The notes under the pieces: model-generated
Told to the model about the DNA's origin: nothing
Seen by the model: the letters and a program-made list of their open reading frames with translations, nothing else
Databases searched by the model: none
Origin: Gracilaria gracilis
Taxonomy: Eukaryota; Rhodophyta; Florideophyceae; Gracilariales; Gracilariaceae
Direction of reading: 5' to 3'
Assembly (NCBI GenBank): GCA_030374805.1
Contig: JARGSG010000193.1
Coordinates: 248,001 to 312,000, forward strand
Length of the DNA stretch: 64,000 nt
Program-made: the position numbers and the translations under genes
Part shown: positions 18,029 through 29,430 of the stretch, in pieces
Numbering within the stretch: position 1 is the stretch's first letter
Layout: every line of letters starts with the position of its first letter

Positions 18029-20801
18029 CGCTTGGAACTAGTGAAAGCTTGGTGTGTGAATCCTAAACAGTGCGTTTGAAGTCTCGTGTCGGTGCAAAGC
18101 AGTTGGAAGAAATCAGAGCATGAAAACAACCCAGGGCAGAGACGGTAGGCGAAATATATATGATTAGGGTGATGCATAGTTGTGTAAGATGCAAACAGGT
18201 AATCTACGTCGTGTAATGGACCAAATGTTTTCAACTACAAGTCGTTTCTAAACCCAGGTTACGTTTCTGTAGTTCTGCGATCCAAGGAAGGAGTTGAATG
18301 TGTGGTATGCGGTGGAGAGGGCACTCTTCCAAAGGCCAGAGAATGAAAAAAAATAGAATGGGTGTGGGTTTGGGGATTTGCAAGCATACCCATCAGGAAT
18401 GGGTGCAGCCAAAAATTCCTTACTTCCTAGACTGGAAAGCTCCCGACGAATTGAAACGAAACAAGTAAACTGCAAAATTCTTTTCAACCAATGAGGTGAG
18501 TACATTACCCAGTGTCTTTAGAACTTTAGAAATTCTTGGATGGACCCAATAGCTTAGCTCGATTTGGGTACCCAAAGGGTGGATAAACATCAGCTCAATG
18601 TCGCAGAGGTGGGAATCTACCTTGCAACAGAACAGGAAGAATAGGGCTGCTTGGAACCAGGCAGTTTACACGGACTTTGCGTAGAGACGATTGTTTTGGG
18701 TTCTGAACACCAAGCCGTCCAGATAGTAGGAGCAAAGCGGGCCGTGGTGATAACTTTGTGAACAGATGGCGCAGATTCACTGGACAGCGGTTCCGAAAGC
18801 AAATTTCCTTTCTTTGTTCGTTTTGCTCCTCTATTACACGACGGAGATATTATATCAAAGGTGCTTATCCTGTATGCCGGTTCAGAAGCCTGTCCGGATA
18901 CGATGATACAGGCTAAATAAATATACTTCTGCGTGTCCTGGAAATGCCATTCTTTTTCCAGGGAGCTCCGGGAAAAGCCAATTAAAATGGTTTTCACTTT
19001 TCAAATGTGTGACAGGCAGCACCATTAACAACATTGCGTCACGCTATGAAATTGAAATTGACAACAAGTAGAAAATAAAATAACCTGACATGTAGTCTAC
19101 GTGTAAGTAAGCGTGAAAATGTTTCGGTATGTACTTACAGTGTGTTCCAAAACAACATTATTGTGTTTTTCGAAACTCAATAATGCGTTATTAAGAAAAG
19201 TTTTATGCCATAAACTTCTCTGAGTTATGTCTAACTAAGCAAATAAGAATGGAATTTTGTTGAGCTTCTAGAGATACATGAAGTTATGGCACTAAACGCA
19301 TTCAGACCTCAGCAGGAATTAAGTTTAAGGTGCATCTTTAAAGCATAAAAACGCTAGTTTGGCCGATATTAAGTTTTTTTTATGCCATAAACTTTTCTAT
19401 AGTGTTGGACTATACAAAACAGACTATTGTGACATAAAGGCCTATGTCAGGGCTACTAGAATATGCCTAATAATGAGGCAAAAAAAGCTGAACAAATTGA
19501 TTATGCTACAATGAAAGCAAGACCAAAGACTTCGGACGATCAAGCTTGATGTTGCCGTTCTGCACGTGTAGCAGTCCAGCTTTGATTGTAAGATGATTGA
19601 AAGTTCCCACCAGCAATGTCAAGAAATAAAATTTAAGCACATTTCTATTACAGCAAGGTGCCACCTGTACTTCAGTATTTTTTTTCCAGAACTTCAGTTC
19701 AAAAGTTTATCATTGTTAGAAGTCCATGAAATCTAAATAAGTTCCTTTTCCCGGAGCTCCCAGAGGCCGAATCACAGCAATGCAATACTTGTTGTCATAG
19801 TCAGCCAAGAGGCCAACGCTGGCGGTCTACCGTAAAGAGCCAGGCAAGAAAGCTATGTACAGTAATGTTACTGTTCTGTTCTGTTCGGTACTGTTCAACT
19901 TGTTATTTGCACGAATAAATTTAATTTGTCGTTTTATTGTGACCTTGGTTAGGCTGTTTTTGGAGGCTTGGCAAAGATTCGCTCCAGACCTTAACAGGAC
20001 AATTACTACAGCGGCAAGACTACTCATAAGATTTGTTTTGTTTTCTGCAGGTCCGAAGGTTCGACCGTTTGCTACCGATTGCATAAGTATGAGATTATAA
20101 CTCCTTCTATAGGATAGTTTAAGTACCCTACCAACTTCAGAAATTGCCGAAAGAAGTCAAAGATGGGTCCCATCGCAGTGATCCACGCATGCACGGATGC
20201 AAATCAACCTTTATTTTTGATAACTTTTATGAACTTACACATTATAATTATATGCTGTTTCGACCCCTTTTAAGAAGGTCCTCTGATTTGCATCTAGCGT
20301 TCTCGTTCTTGATTTGTTTCGCTTCTACTTCTCCATAATTGTAGCTAACACGATTAGCTTTTAATCGAGCGGTCGAATGTCAAAAATGAAGGAAGAGCCG
20401 TGAAGTTATGCTTGCTTGGATCCGGCACAGATGCTCCGAATGAAAAAATTACAAATTACAAGTTGAACGGTTATATACTCCAGCTCTTCCATCCATTTTC
20501 CAACAAAACAGTGCAGCGTGCACGCGTAACGCTGCTCAGTGCCTTGCACGTTCTCTGTTGTCCCCACCTTCTGTTTCAGAGAAGCTTGACTACTGCCCAA
20601 CGAGGGCATCGCAACAAAAGCAAGCAGTGACAACAAAGTTTAAACGCTTCTTGATATCATTTGATACAGCAAGCAGAATTAATTTGTCTTCCGGTTCCTG
20701 ACGGATTCATAAGCCAAAGATTTGAACCTTCCAAACGAACTCTTCCAGAGATGCTAGAAGATGAGCCACGAATTGTAAACTCTCCATCCATACGTTCAAC
20801 T
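18029..20801. other. Intergenic stretch with short repeats, no convincing gene
   Basis: Minus-strand frames at 18248-18505 and 18617-18997 were examined and not accepted. The phrase TTTTATGCCATAAACTT occurs at about 19200 and 19378, suggesting small repeat elements. The phrase CTCCGGGAAAAG near 18966 matches the 27.6-kb repeat. The sequence is AT-rich. Confidence 0.45.
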
Positions 20802-22295
20802 ATGTTTTCGATAGGCCCTCACTTGATCTCCCTTCTCTTCTTTTTGGCTTGTGCCGAGGCACTCACGCACCTTCACACAGGAGCTCCGACTAATGAGCAA
20901 GACGTACGTGTTCTCAGAGGCTTCAGTCATGCTTCCGTGCCCTCCATCTCCAATTCAAACTCCTCAACTCTGGAATCCAGTCTCGGACGCACCATGCACT
21001 TCGAAGCAGAGATGAAAATGAAAACGCTGTTTTGGGAGGAACTGGACGACGACGACGTCCAAATGACATCGTGTTCTCGTCATGGAAGTACACATGACGT
21101 TCAGGTTGAGCTTGCAGGAACAAATCTCGACTCTTCAGACTACATCCCGGGTGTAGCTTTTGTAGTTGAGGCAGAACACTGGGAAGAGCTATGCGGCCCT
21201 GTTCCTTTCCTACATGGTATTGATGGGGATGATCCGGTCTTGTTCTTTAGCATAAACAACGCTACTCTTTCGGAATCACCTCGAACAGTTCGACTGCATA
21301 TGACCGCCATATCTGGTTCGCAAGTTGTTCCCTCGGTTCGTGTCTCTTTCATAAATGCGCCCCTGAAACATCACACGCAGAAGAAATTCCTGTTCGATGA
21401 CAGTCCGCTATATCATTCCACCTCTCGACTGCTTCATGATCTCACTCACGTCTCTCCCGATAATGTTTTTCAACCTCATTTCAATAACCCAGACAACTTC
21501 ACTGAGGTCACCATTCTTCCCGGCTCAACAATCACGGCCTCCGGCTTCATGGAAGGAACGTTTGACAACTTCAGAATCACACGCTTGTTTCAGTTGGAAG
21601 TAGGATGGACTCAGACATTGAAAGCTGATATTGCCACCAGACTTATCGCAAGGAGCACATACAGTGCGACAGAAGAAAGAGAGGTTTATAGGAGACCGAT
21701 ACCCAGCATGTACTACACTGATCGTCTTTTATTCTTCGGAAGATTCACGGTGAAGGCCTTTTCTGTCGTTGATGTTGTCCAAGAGGTGCATATCGAGTCT
21801 GGAATAGACGCATATGTCCGAGCCACAACTGAGAACGTCCAAGCGGTCACTGCAAGTTTTTCTTCTCGAAGGATGGACGCTGACAATCTTCTCCCCCCAG
21901 ACCTTGCAAGCTATGGAACCTTCGACATCAACTTCGACAGCGTGATCGAGCAGTATGTGGCCATGAATGGCTTTTACGGAGCTCGACCGGGAATCATCAT
22001 TGATGCCAGGCTCGGTGGTATCACATTGAAAGGGAAATTTTCGGTTACTCTGGGGTTGGAGGCATCCTTGCAATACCGAAATCCTCCATTCCAACCAATT
22101 CCATACTCGAGCTCCTCACATGGAAACTGTGATGAATGTCATGCACTTCAAGGAACGGCCTTTGTGAAGGGAAAGGACTTGCAGTACCACGTTCATGAGA
22201 ATGGTGTGCTAGTGAAACACAAGGTTTTAGATCCGAGACTGTTTGAAACCGAGTTGGCTACTGTTTGTGCCTTTACCCAAACATGTAGAGCGTAA
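20802..22295 (+). CDS. Secreted protein of about 497 aa, unknown family
   Basis: The frame is open from 20661, but the first codon there is TTG. The ATG at 20802 is chosen because it begins a clear signal peptide (MFSIGPHLISLLFFLACAEA), so the product should enter the secretory pathway. The ATG at 20751 is an alternative. The mature part starts with Ser-rich sequence and then a beta-rich domain with few cysteines (residues about 65-185: MHFEAEMKMKTLFWEEL ... RLHMTAISG). After a linker comes a second long beta-rich part (about 235-445) rich in alternating hydrophobic residues (TVKAFSVVDVVQEVHIE). The two-part layout recalls fungal secreted proteins with paired beta domains, but this is only an impression. 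It is uninterrupted, intronless and has several N-glycosylation sites (for example NNATLS). Confidence 0.72.
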   Translation: MFSIGPHLISLLFFLACAEALTHLHTGAPTNEQDVRVLRGFSHASVPSISNSNSSTLESSLGRTMHFEAEMKMKTLFWEELDDDDVQMTSCSRHGSTHDVQVELAGTNLDSSDYIPGVAFVVEAEHWEELCGPVPFLHGIDGDDPVLFFSINNATLSESPRTVRLHMTAISGSQVVPSVRVSFINAPLKHHTQKKFLFDDSPLYHSTSRLLHDLTHVSPDNVFQPHFNNPDNFTEVTILPGSTITASGFMEGTFDNFRITRLFQLEVGWTQTLKADIATRLIARSTYSATEEREVYRRPIPSMYYTDRLLFFGRFTVKAFSVVDVVQEVHIESGIDAYVRATTENVQAVTASFSSRRMDADNLLPPDLASYGTFDINFDSVIEQYVAMNGFYGARPGIIIDARLGGITLKGKFSVTLGLEASLQYRNPPFQPIPYSSSSHGNCDECHALQGTAFVKGKDLQYHVHENGVLVKHKVLDPRLFETELATVCAFTQTCRA

Positions 22296-22535
22296 CTAAA
22301 GTGTACTAATCGTCACATATTTTCTATCAAAAGCGATGTCGCCTACATTAATTCAGATCACAGCACTGTGTGAAGACTGCCATAGTAATTCGTCATTGGC
22401 ATGATAGGCAAGCATTAACTGAATTATTTTACTTCAGAGACCTTCTAGAAAGAGTAAAGAACAAGCAATCTGTCGACTTTTCGCAGAAATCGGTCCAAAG
22501 CAATGTGAAGAACGAATCTCAAACTGTGTTTGAAC

Positions 22536-23393
22536 TCAAATAGAATCGAGAGAGTTTGCGCATGCCCCATTAGAACCCAATTTATCGGCGTTACTTAATT
22601 CCACGTGATGAATGTCATCGAATATGTTCCCATACTGATCAGCAATGCCGAGCCGAGAAGAATTTGCAACCACTTTCATAATTTTGCCGGATGTCAAAGT
22701 CACCTGAGGGAAATACAGGTATGGCTTAAGCGATAGACGTCTAGGCCTGCCTATGGATGCTATCTCAAGTCGGACTGAATAGCTTCCTTTCAAATCATGT
22801 TGATTGCATGAATCGAGCATCAAAGCGCTCTGATTTGTGAAGTGCTCAAATTCGACCGTCTGCATCATTTCTCTCGTTTCTCTGTTGTCTGAATACCCAA
22901 AGTTAGCCGCTGCCTGGAAGAAGAAGAAGTATCTATCACCGGCCCTTTCTTGAAGTGCTTCTTTTTCTTTGTTGAAAAAGTCCTTAATCCGCCAGGACGA
23001 GTTTGCCACAATTTTCTCGATTTCAGTTTCGATATGACTAGCCAAGACGCCTTCAAGGTCTACAGATCCTGATAAAGTGACGGAGATGTTGACGCTCCTA
23101 CTTCTTGGTAGGTTCACAACTGTAGCTACTGCCGGCGTAGGATTGTAAGCCAATCGTGATCTCGAGATGTTCGCAGCTTGGTAAGAACTGGGTGCAATTA
23201 TTGAGTTGGGGTCACTTGTGGGTGGCTCAACTGTGGGTGTAGAGTCCGGTTCTTCCGGAGTGGGTTCGAGGTCTTGGCTCCCTTCGAGAAACTCCATAAG
23301 ATCTGAAACTGAGAGCGGCGGCGCTGCGATAGCAGAAGAGATAAAACATAATACGGCCAATATGACCAGGAACCTTGAAACTTTGTTCACCAT
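22536..23393 (-). CDS. Secreted protein, paralogue of the gene at 24695
   Basis: The ATG at 23393 is chosen because it starts a signal peptide (MVNKVSRFLVILAVLCFISS), giving 285 residues; the open frame continues upstream to 23507 but without this feature. After a Pro/Glu/Thr-rich spacer comes a domain shared with the gene at 24695: SRLAYN, LPRSRSVNISVTLSGSV, an amphipathic helix (EIEKIVANSSWRIKDFFNKE), then RAGDRYFFFFQAAANFGYSD, and a C-terminal part LTSGKIMKVVANSS with ADQYGN. The family was not recognised. The two genes diverge from a shared 1.3-kb intergenic region, which indicates an old inverted duplication. N-glycosylation sites are frequent. Confidence 0.75.
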   Translation of the reverse strand: MVNKVSRFLVILAVLCFISSAIAAPPLSVSDLMEFLEGSQDLEPTPEEPDSTPTVEPPTSDPNSIIAPSSYQAANISRSRLAYNPTPAVATVVNLPRSRSVNISVTLSGSVDLEGVLASHIETEIEKIVANSSWRIKDFFNKEKEALQERAGDRYFFFFQAAANFGYSDNRETREMMQTVEFEHFTNQSALMLDSCNQHDLKGSYSVRLEIASIGRPRRLSLKPYLYFPQVTLTSGKIMKVVANSSRLGIADQYGNIFDDIHHVELSNADKLGSNGACANSLDSI

Positions 23394-24562
23394 TTGGTTG
23401 ATTGGTTTCTCAAACTGTAACAAAGTACGTATATCGAGATCTAGGAAAGAGGATGAATCAAAGCATCTTAGTAAGAGAATTTGATTCTGATGAAGTGCGG
23501 GGATCAAGTAGTTGGCACAATCGAAGGTTTCTCAACTGGGATTCAGACTGTCTGTGGGAGCAACCGCATCGACAGAGACAACGGCGCCCTTTTGTTGCTT
23601 CTCTTCTGGCATCTAAGAAGAGAAGCCAAAATGCCAACAATTGCTCAGTACAAGGTCTTGGTGTGTAGTGAGCAAGTCAAATCGGTTTCAGACTTCCGTC
23701 ATTGAACACGTTCTCTAAACGAGTATCGCGTAACATGAAAGGTTTAAGTAAATGGAAGCATTTTTTTATGACATTCAAGGAAATCATTGTCACATTTGCT
23801 ACTGTAAGGCCTCGCGCTTCCTCACTCCTGTTCGTGGCCTGAACGTTACGTACCTTATACACGTATGTAAGGCAGCAAACCGAAGGAGGAGGTAAAAGGT
23901 TAGCCAACTGAGTTCTGTGCTAACAGGTCCCAAGACGACCCCTAAGCCGCACAAACCATCTCCATGCAGGTTACATGTACTCTAGCTTTGCTGTCTAGCA
24001 GCGTTACCGGAGCGGCCGGGGTGCCGTTGATGGACTGAATTCATTTGCGTGTTTCATTGCGCACAACAGCAATTCGTTTTGTCCACCGTCGCATGTTAAC
24101 CATTCCCAAATCAGAAGACCAACTACGGACAAGCACAGCCCACTTCGACAGTCCAACAAACCACCTCAATGCTATCATCATCAAGCATAACTGTTGTTCA
24201 ACAGACAATGCCTTATCACGATTCAACCAGAATCACTGAACTCAATCTTCAGCTATATTTTCTATCCCCTCCTCTCACGACCACGTGCACTGCCTGTTCC
24301 CCAGCGACTGACATGTCTTAAGCGAAAGCACACCATCAAAGATGTCGTAAGTTTTTCTACATGATATACAAGAAGGCGCAAAACAATGCGGAGACCTTAT
24401 GTGTCATATGAGCAGGCATTGAGTTATCAAGTTTGTTAAAGACCACGTAATTGTATTCCCGCTCCGCTGTTGTATATAATGATGTATCGAATGCTGTCAT
24501 GGAGCAACAATCCTACCCTCGCGCCTAATACGAGCATGAGTTAGAGTCGGTGCTACACTGAT

Positions 24563-24592
24563 GTCGTTCTACAAAGAACGACAGTATAAATA
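24563..24592 (+). promoter_or_regulatory. Inverted repeat and TATA box before the gene at 24695
   Basis: A perfect inverted repeat GTCGTTCT-ACAA-AGAACGAC (24563-24582) is followed 2 bp later by TATAAATA (24585-24592), 103 bp before the ATG. The TATA position fits a core promoter; the inverted repeat could be a factor site (inference). Confidence 0.6.
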
Positions 24593-24694
24593 CCCCATCC
24601 AGTCCCGCGACTCGCATGTTTCACTCACGCCATTCTCACAACCAGTTCACAAAACGTCCAACGGTACTAAGTCATCCAATCGAAACCATACAAG

Positions 24695-25528
24695 ATGACC
24701 TTTCACACGCTAAACCCCAGGTGTCTGCTCATGGCTAGCGCTTTCCTCCTGTCTGTTGCTTGTGCTTCTCCTATGTTCTCTCCTGCGCAAAATATAGTTG
24801 ATGATATCATTCATGGAAAAGGGAGAATGTCGCCGTCGGGCACTGACTTGCTATACACTTCGGACAGACCGATCGCTCCCAGTATTGAACAGGCAGCGGG
24901 CATTCAGAGATCGAGGCTGGGATACGTTCAGACAACAGGTGTCGTGACAGGCTTCACTTTGCCGAGAAGTAGACAAATCGTCGTGAAGGCCATCATGAAC
25001 GGTTCTGTTTCGTTCGAAGGCAAGCTTGCCAGTGACATCGAAGATGAGACGGATAAGCTTGTAAGCGAGTACTCGCAATCGTTTCAGGACTTCTACAGGC
25101 GTGAGAAAGAGAGCATGAAGGCGAGGGCCGGTGGCGGATATTTCTGTTTCTTCCAGGCCGCAGCCAACTATGGATACTCCGATGATCAGATCACGCGGGA
25201 AACTCTGGAAGATGGCGAGTTTCGAGACTTCCGTGACAGGGCCAGCGCCATGTTGGCTTCGCAGTCGACTTCCACTTTGTCGGCCAACTTCAGCGTGGAG
25301 ATCGAAGGTAGGTCGGAGGGATACCGCGAGACCATAACTGTTTTCGGTTACGTGTATATCAACCAGATTACATTGAGCTCCGGTGAGATATTCAACGTTG
25401 CTAAGAAGAATTCTGAGCTCGTTGTGGCGGATCAGAACGGTGACGTTCGTGATAAGGAGACGATTACAATTGAGAAGGAGAACATTAACGACAACCTACT
25501 GGATACTGAACTCTCCTCTGGCAACTAA
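24695..25528 (+). CDS. Secreted protein, paralogue of the gene at 22536-23393
   Basis: The gene begins at ATG 24695 and encodes 277 residues without introns. The N-terminus includes a hydrophobic core (LLMASAFLLSVACASP) consistent with a cleaved signal peptide; an internal Met (24734) could be an alternative start. The core matches its divergent neighbour: SRLGYVQT, GFTLPRSRQIVVKA, NGSVSFEGKLASDIEDE, then FYRREKESMKARAGGGYF and FFQAAANYGYSDD, followed by the LSSGEIFNVAKKNSELVVAD end block. The shared blocks alternate predicted strands with one long amphipathic helix. No enzyme motif was seen and the family is unrecognised. A TATA box with an adjoining inverted repeat lies about 105 bp upstream. 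Confidence 0.82.
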   Translation: MTFHTLNPRCLLMASAFLLSVACASPMFSPAQNIVDDIIHGKGRMSPSGTDLLYTSDRPIAPSIEQAAGIQRSRLGYVQTTGVVTGFTLPRSRQIVVKAIMNGSVSFEGKLASDIEDETDKLVSEYSQSFQDFYRREKESMKARAGGGYFCFFQAAANYGYSDDQITRETLEDGEFRDFRDRASAMLASQSTSTLSANFSVEIEGRSEGYRETITVFGYVYINQITLSSGEIFNVAKKNSELVVADQNGDVRDKETITIEKENINDNLLDTELSSGN

Positions 25529-27478
25529 ATTTAGGCCTACTTTCCTACTAATATTGTCTCACTGCTTCATTAATAAGGGATGTTTATTAAAAATGGGATT
25601 TGAAAACTAGTTCGTGTTACATCTCCTATATATTTGCAAAGCACACTGTGGACAAGCACAATCCAGTTATACGCACCGCAAAGACTGTCTACGACGTTCA
25701 CGCCAATGCTTTAAGAAAGATACTGTTTGTAGAGGATAAGAATTGTATCCAAAATGAACAAAAACGAGGGACAGAATCCACATGTAGGAATCCTACTTGT
25801 GGATTCTGTCGAACAAATGGCTACAGGTACGTTTGGATTGTAAATCTTTGCGCTTCGAGTCAACTACGAGAACTTCAAATGCTGAACCATAGAACCAAAG
25901 ACACCACTGCCATGAGTCGTTTTGAGATTTAGGGGTTCAAGTGGCCTTCCCATCCGCATGCATCCTTTTCTTACAACCTCTGCAGAGCATTTTCATTCCC
26001 GCTTCCCCACAAGGCCATCAAGTCGAGCATTCCTTCTCGTGATTTGCATGAACAGACGATGTCTGGCGGTAAATGTAAGAGACATAGATGGGGGCCCTTG
26101 CTTCTGTAGGTCTGCTGCACCGTAGAGTAACTACCCTCCGCGTCCAATCTTTGCTGAACATGAACTGCCTACGTTACTGAAAGGAGACCGACAAATACCA
26201 ATGTTGGTCTAGAGAGCCCCACAAGGACGACACTGCTCCAAGAGTGGGAGTGGTGGGTGACGAAAACGGTTTGTCAGTCATGTGTAGCCGTTTATGTAAA
26301 CACAAATGGTTATATGTAGAACTAGATTTGCCTAAAAGTAAACTTTGAGCTTTGAATCTGGCAGAGCTACACCCGATCGACTTCTATGTCTAGATGCGAC
26401 TCTATCGTATTAAATCAAGCGTGGAAAAGCTTGAAGTTCTACGGTATTATAACAGATTGTGCAGGTCGACGACATACAACCGGGAAGGTCCGCACCTTTG
26501 GTGAGGAATGATTTACAATACCGGCTAGTGCGTGCATGTTTGGCTTGGATGGGCGCGACAAGGTGCTCAGAAACTGAATTTGCCGACCACAGTTGTCACC
26601 ATGACCGCGTCTTCAAGAACCACTACAGTCACAGCACCGTCAAGTGCATACGTTGTGAATCCGTCTCTTGCGACAGAAGGATGTAAGTACAACTCTTTCA
26701 ATTCTCGCCCACGAACGTTTAGCTCCCTGAGGCCGGAACGCATTGCCGCATCTGTCATGACATTGGAGCTCTCGGTCCTCCATAAGAAGGAAGTCGCATA
26801 GCACGTGGGCTCATTTGTTTCAAGCGAGAACTTACCTTCTCTCATCTGCCTCAAGGTTATCTCCATTCATGAATGACGACCATTTCAAACATTTCAACAT
26901 GTTGCAGTTTCGATACGAATTGAGTTGAGCAAAGGCCTGCTTGTCTGTGCTCAAAGACCTCTGGAAAGAACCACAATCTGGAAATTTGAACGGAAACGTG
27001 TATTCCGGTGCACACTCTTCAGGGAAATAGTACCCGAAAGAAGGGTGAGCAGATCGGCTGGAAGGTCGATTGGGCTGGATTTCAATGAGAAGTCCCATTT
27101 CTTGTGGCAGATATGCTAAAAAGTTTGAGCAAGTGTATCAGAAGAAGTTCTCTATGAGTGAACTAGGAGCCCATGGTTGAAGCTCTCAAGAAGGCTGTTT
27201 TTATTTGTTCAATGAGTAGCTGATATGAGGAAGAAACGCTCGAGTGTTCCGATTAATGTGATTATATGAGAAATTAGCTCTGGGATGTCATTATAGACTA
27301 ACAGCTGTTCCATAACCAAGGGAAACGTCTGTCATGGGATAAGACTTTATTCTTCAGTTGTTTGCATGTTTGCTTGGTTGTTTAGAGAACTATGATGCTG
27401 AGTTGCTCGTTCTCTCATACAGTTTTACAGTTTTAGATGGTTTTTTGGTGTAATATTCAAACAATATTAGTTTTAATA
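25529..27478. other. Intergenic stretch without a supported gene
   Basis: Frames of 60-110 codons occur but lack start context, signal peptides or recognisable motifs. On the minus strand a GTAAGT at about 26845-26850 could join two short frames (26866 to 26567), but the resulting peptide of about 70 residues is unconvincing. Confidence 0.4.
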
Positions 27479-28167
27479 TCAGAGCTTTTCGAAGCAAGCT
27501 TCGAAAAGGAAAACTACCGCAAAGCTCCATTACCAGGAATGGTGTTATCTTTGGAGAATAACCATTTCCTTGAAAAGCTGCTTTCCGAAAAAATATTAGT
27601 AGAGCCTCCGGGAAAAGTCAACGTTATGTTTTCACTTTTTCTTTCTACTTGTTTGTAACAAGTCAGTCATAGGAGACAATTTTAGGTTTTAAAAAATGGT
27701 CGGTGAAAGTTTGTATTTATTTTTGGTTTTTGGCACAGTTTGAATGTGATGGTGGTTTACATGGAACTGTGGTATTACACACCGCTCTGTTTAGGACCAA
27801 TTTGGATCCTACTACGGTTTGTCTCCAAATTAGCTGTTTGGAGAGTTGATTCTTTTCCTTGCATTTTAATTTGTTGGTATGGTAGTGATCCAATGTAGGG
27901 CTTGTCTCCAGAAAGAAAGGAAAATGCGCCGAGTGACACGGCGCATTTTTTTAAAAACCTTTATCGCACCGTAATAACCTTTTTCAAAAGGAAAGAGGTT
28001 GTTCTAAGTATAGGCGGTACATTTCAAGGTTGTACTAAGTTGTAGTTTAGCATTGCCTGAAAACAGCTTGCTGCAGCTTTAAAATAGCTTTTGCTTTGAG
28101 CAAAGCCCTTGATTAGCTCTACTTTAGCTCAGCCCGTTTGTTAGTAGGAGCTTTGCTATAAAGTTGT
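27479..28167 (-). mobile_element. Dispersed non-autonomous repeat, copy A (Helitron-like 3' end at 27479)
   Basis: The segment is homologous over most of its length to 35406-36227. On the minus strand it ends in a perfect 11-bp-arm hairpin (CTTTTCGAAGC-TT-GCTTCGAAAAG) followed by CTCTGA and a T. Its other edge reads GGAGCTTTGCTATAAAG on the plus strand. Inside is a hairpin AAATGCGCC...GGCGCATTT (27921-27949) followed by a T-run. It encodes nothing recognisable. The hairpin-CTRR-T end suggests a Helitron-type element; other non-autonomous transposons are possible. Confidence 0.55.
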
Positions 28168-28193
28168 TGTATATCCCTAATGCCAATATTTAT

Positions 28194-28212
28194 TGATCAC
28201 TAATAGTGATCA
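28194..28212. repeat. TGATCACTA palindrome, copy 1
   Basis: TGATCACTA-A-TAGTGATCA is a palindrome with 9-bp arms. Three related copies follow at 28396-28420, 29353-29376 and 29401-29430. Confidence 0.7.
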
Positions 28213-28395
28213 TTAATTTTAAAAGCTTTGTAGTTCGCCATTTTTGAAATTTTTTAATTTTTTTCTGCGATATGTGTTCTCTACAGTTGTTTAAACTTAT
28301 ATGTAGAATGTCGTGAAGTTAGGTTCAATACTTTTGTAAGGACAATTTGACGAAGTTCGATTCCTAGAACCAAACATTTGGGCACTCAGAACCAT

Positions 28396-28420
28396 TATTG
28401 ATCGCTATACTGATCAATAG
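28396..28420. repeat. TGATCA-type palindrome, copy 2
   Basis: The sequence ATTGATCGCTATACTGATCAAT has near-palindromic arms, with one mismatch against the consensus. Confidence 0.6.
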
Positions 28421-29076
28421 AAATTTGGAAAAATTAAGTGCACTTCACGTTTTGGCATGAACTGTAATACAAATTATTTACTGCATAGATTTTGCTATAA
28501 AGTTTAACGATTGTCTTTTATAGCTCTAAATCGTCTATTTCGTTGTTAGAGCCATACTTACCTGATTCAATAGGTCTCCAATGTTGTTAAGCAACACTTG
28601 GGTAGTTTGTTTATTTTTGCGAGAAGAGGAAGCAAGTTCGCAATTGTGTAGAAAATACGTGGAAAGCTAGCAACTGTGCAAAAAAGAAGATAAATACAAC
28701 AAAGACAAAGCATTTACAGAAATGACCAACGAAGAATGGTATAGGGTAGAAAATGCGTATGACAGATTAGCAAGGAGAACTCGTGATCTGACACTCGGTC
28801 GGTGGGAAACTGAGTCCCAACAGCCGCCTTTTCGGTTGAGGTATATTGTTTGCAGACATGTAATGCGCAAAGACCGAGTCGTAATCTATGAAGTACAATC
28901 ATTTGCAATTTATTTCTCATAGGTGTTCATTTACAGTATCTGTAACAATTGAATTGAAATGTCAAGGTGGAAGGGTTGACATCAATACTAAATGCAACCA
29001 TTGTTGTTAAAGTCAACAACTACAAGTTCATCTAGTTTATTGATAGAAAAGTATATGTATTTCCTAAGTCCCGCAG

Positions 29077-29134
29077 TAACTACGTTATCTTTGCATAACA
29101 GCGTGAAAGCTGTTATGCAAAGATAACGTAGTTA
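29077..29134. repeat. Perfect inverted repeat with 26-bp arms and 6-bp loop
   Basis: The left arm (29077-29102) starts TAACTACGTTATC and ends ATAACAGC; the loop is GTGAAA; the right arm (29109-29134) is the exact reverse complement. No gene overlaps it. Confidence 0.9.
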
Positions 29135-29352
29135 TAGGATATTAGTACAGCTGCAAATACAGAATATCTTTTTCTGGACATTTTACTCAAAAGTCAGTCA
29201 TTTGTGATCTAAATACGGTTTTACTACTCTTCAAAAGCTCTTGAACTTACACAGTAGCCATCACATGCGAAAAAGATAACTAGAAAACTTTGAGAAAGTA
29301 TAAAGGTTTAGTTTAGCAAATATCAAACAGTCAAAAATCCACTTTTTGCGCT

Positions 29353-29376
29353 CTATTGATCTGTATACTGATCATT
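29353..29376. repeat. TGATCA-type palindrome, copy 3
   Basis: CTATTGATCTGTATACTGATC is an imperfect copy of the 29401-29430 palindrome. Confidence 0.55.
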
Positions 29377-29400
29377 AAAGCCAAAAAAATTGCCCAAAAC

Positions 29401-29430
29401 CGCTATTGATCACTATAGTGATCAATAGCG
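29401..29430. repeat. Perfect 30-bp palindrome, copy 4
   Basis: Its core is TGATCACTATAGTGATCA, extended on both sides by CGCTAT and its complement, with no loop. It is the cleanest of four related palindromes within 1.25 kb. Confidence 0.85.

Noticed and set aside
18617..18997. Minus-strand frame of 126 codons with phrases such as KVITTARFAP, faintly like a WD-repeat protein
   Set aside because: The resemblance is a few residues, and no second repeat or intact frame follows.
26567..26866. Possible spliced minus-strand gene using GTAAGT near 26850
   Set aside because: The joined product is only about 70 residues, with no family, no signal and no downstream support.
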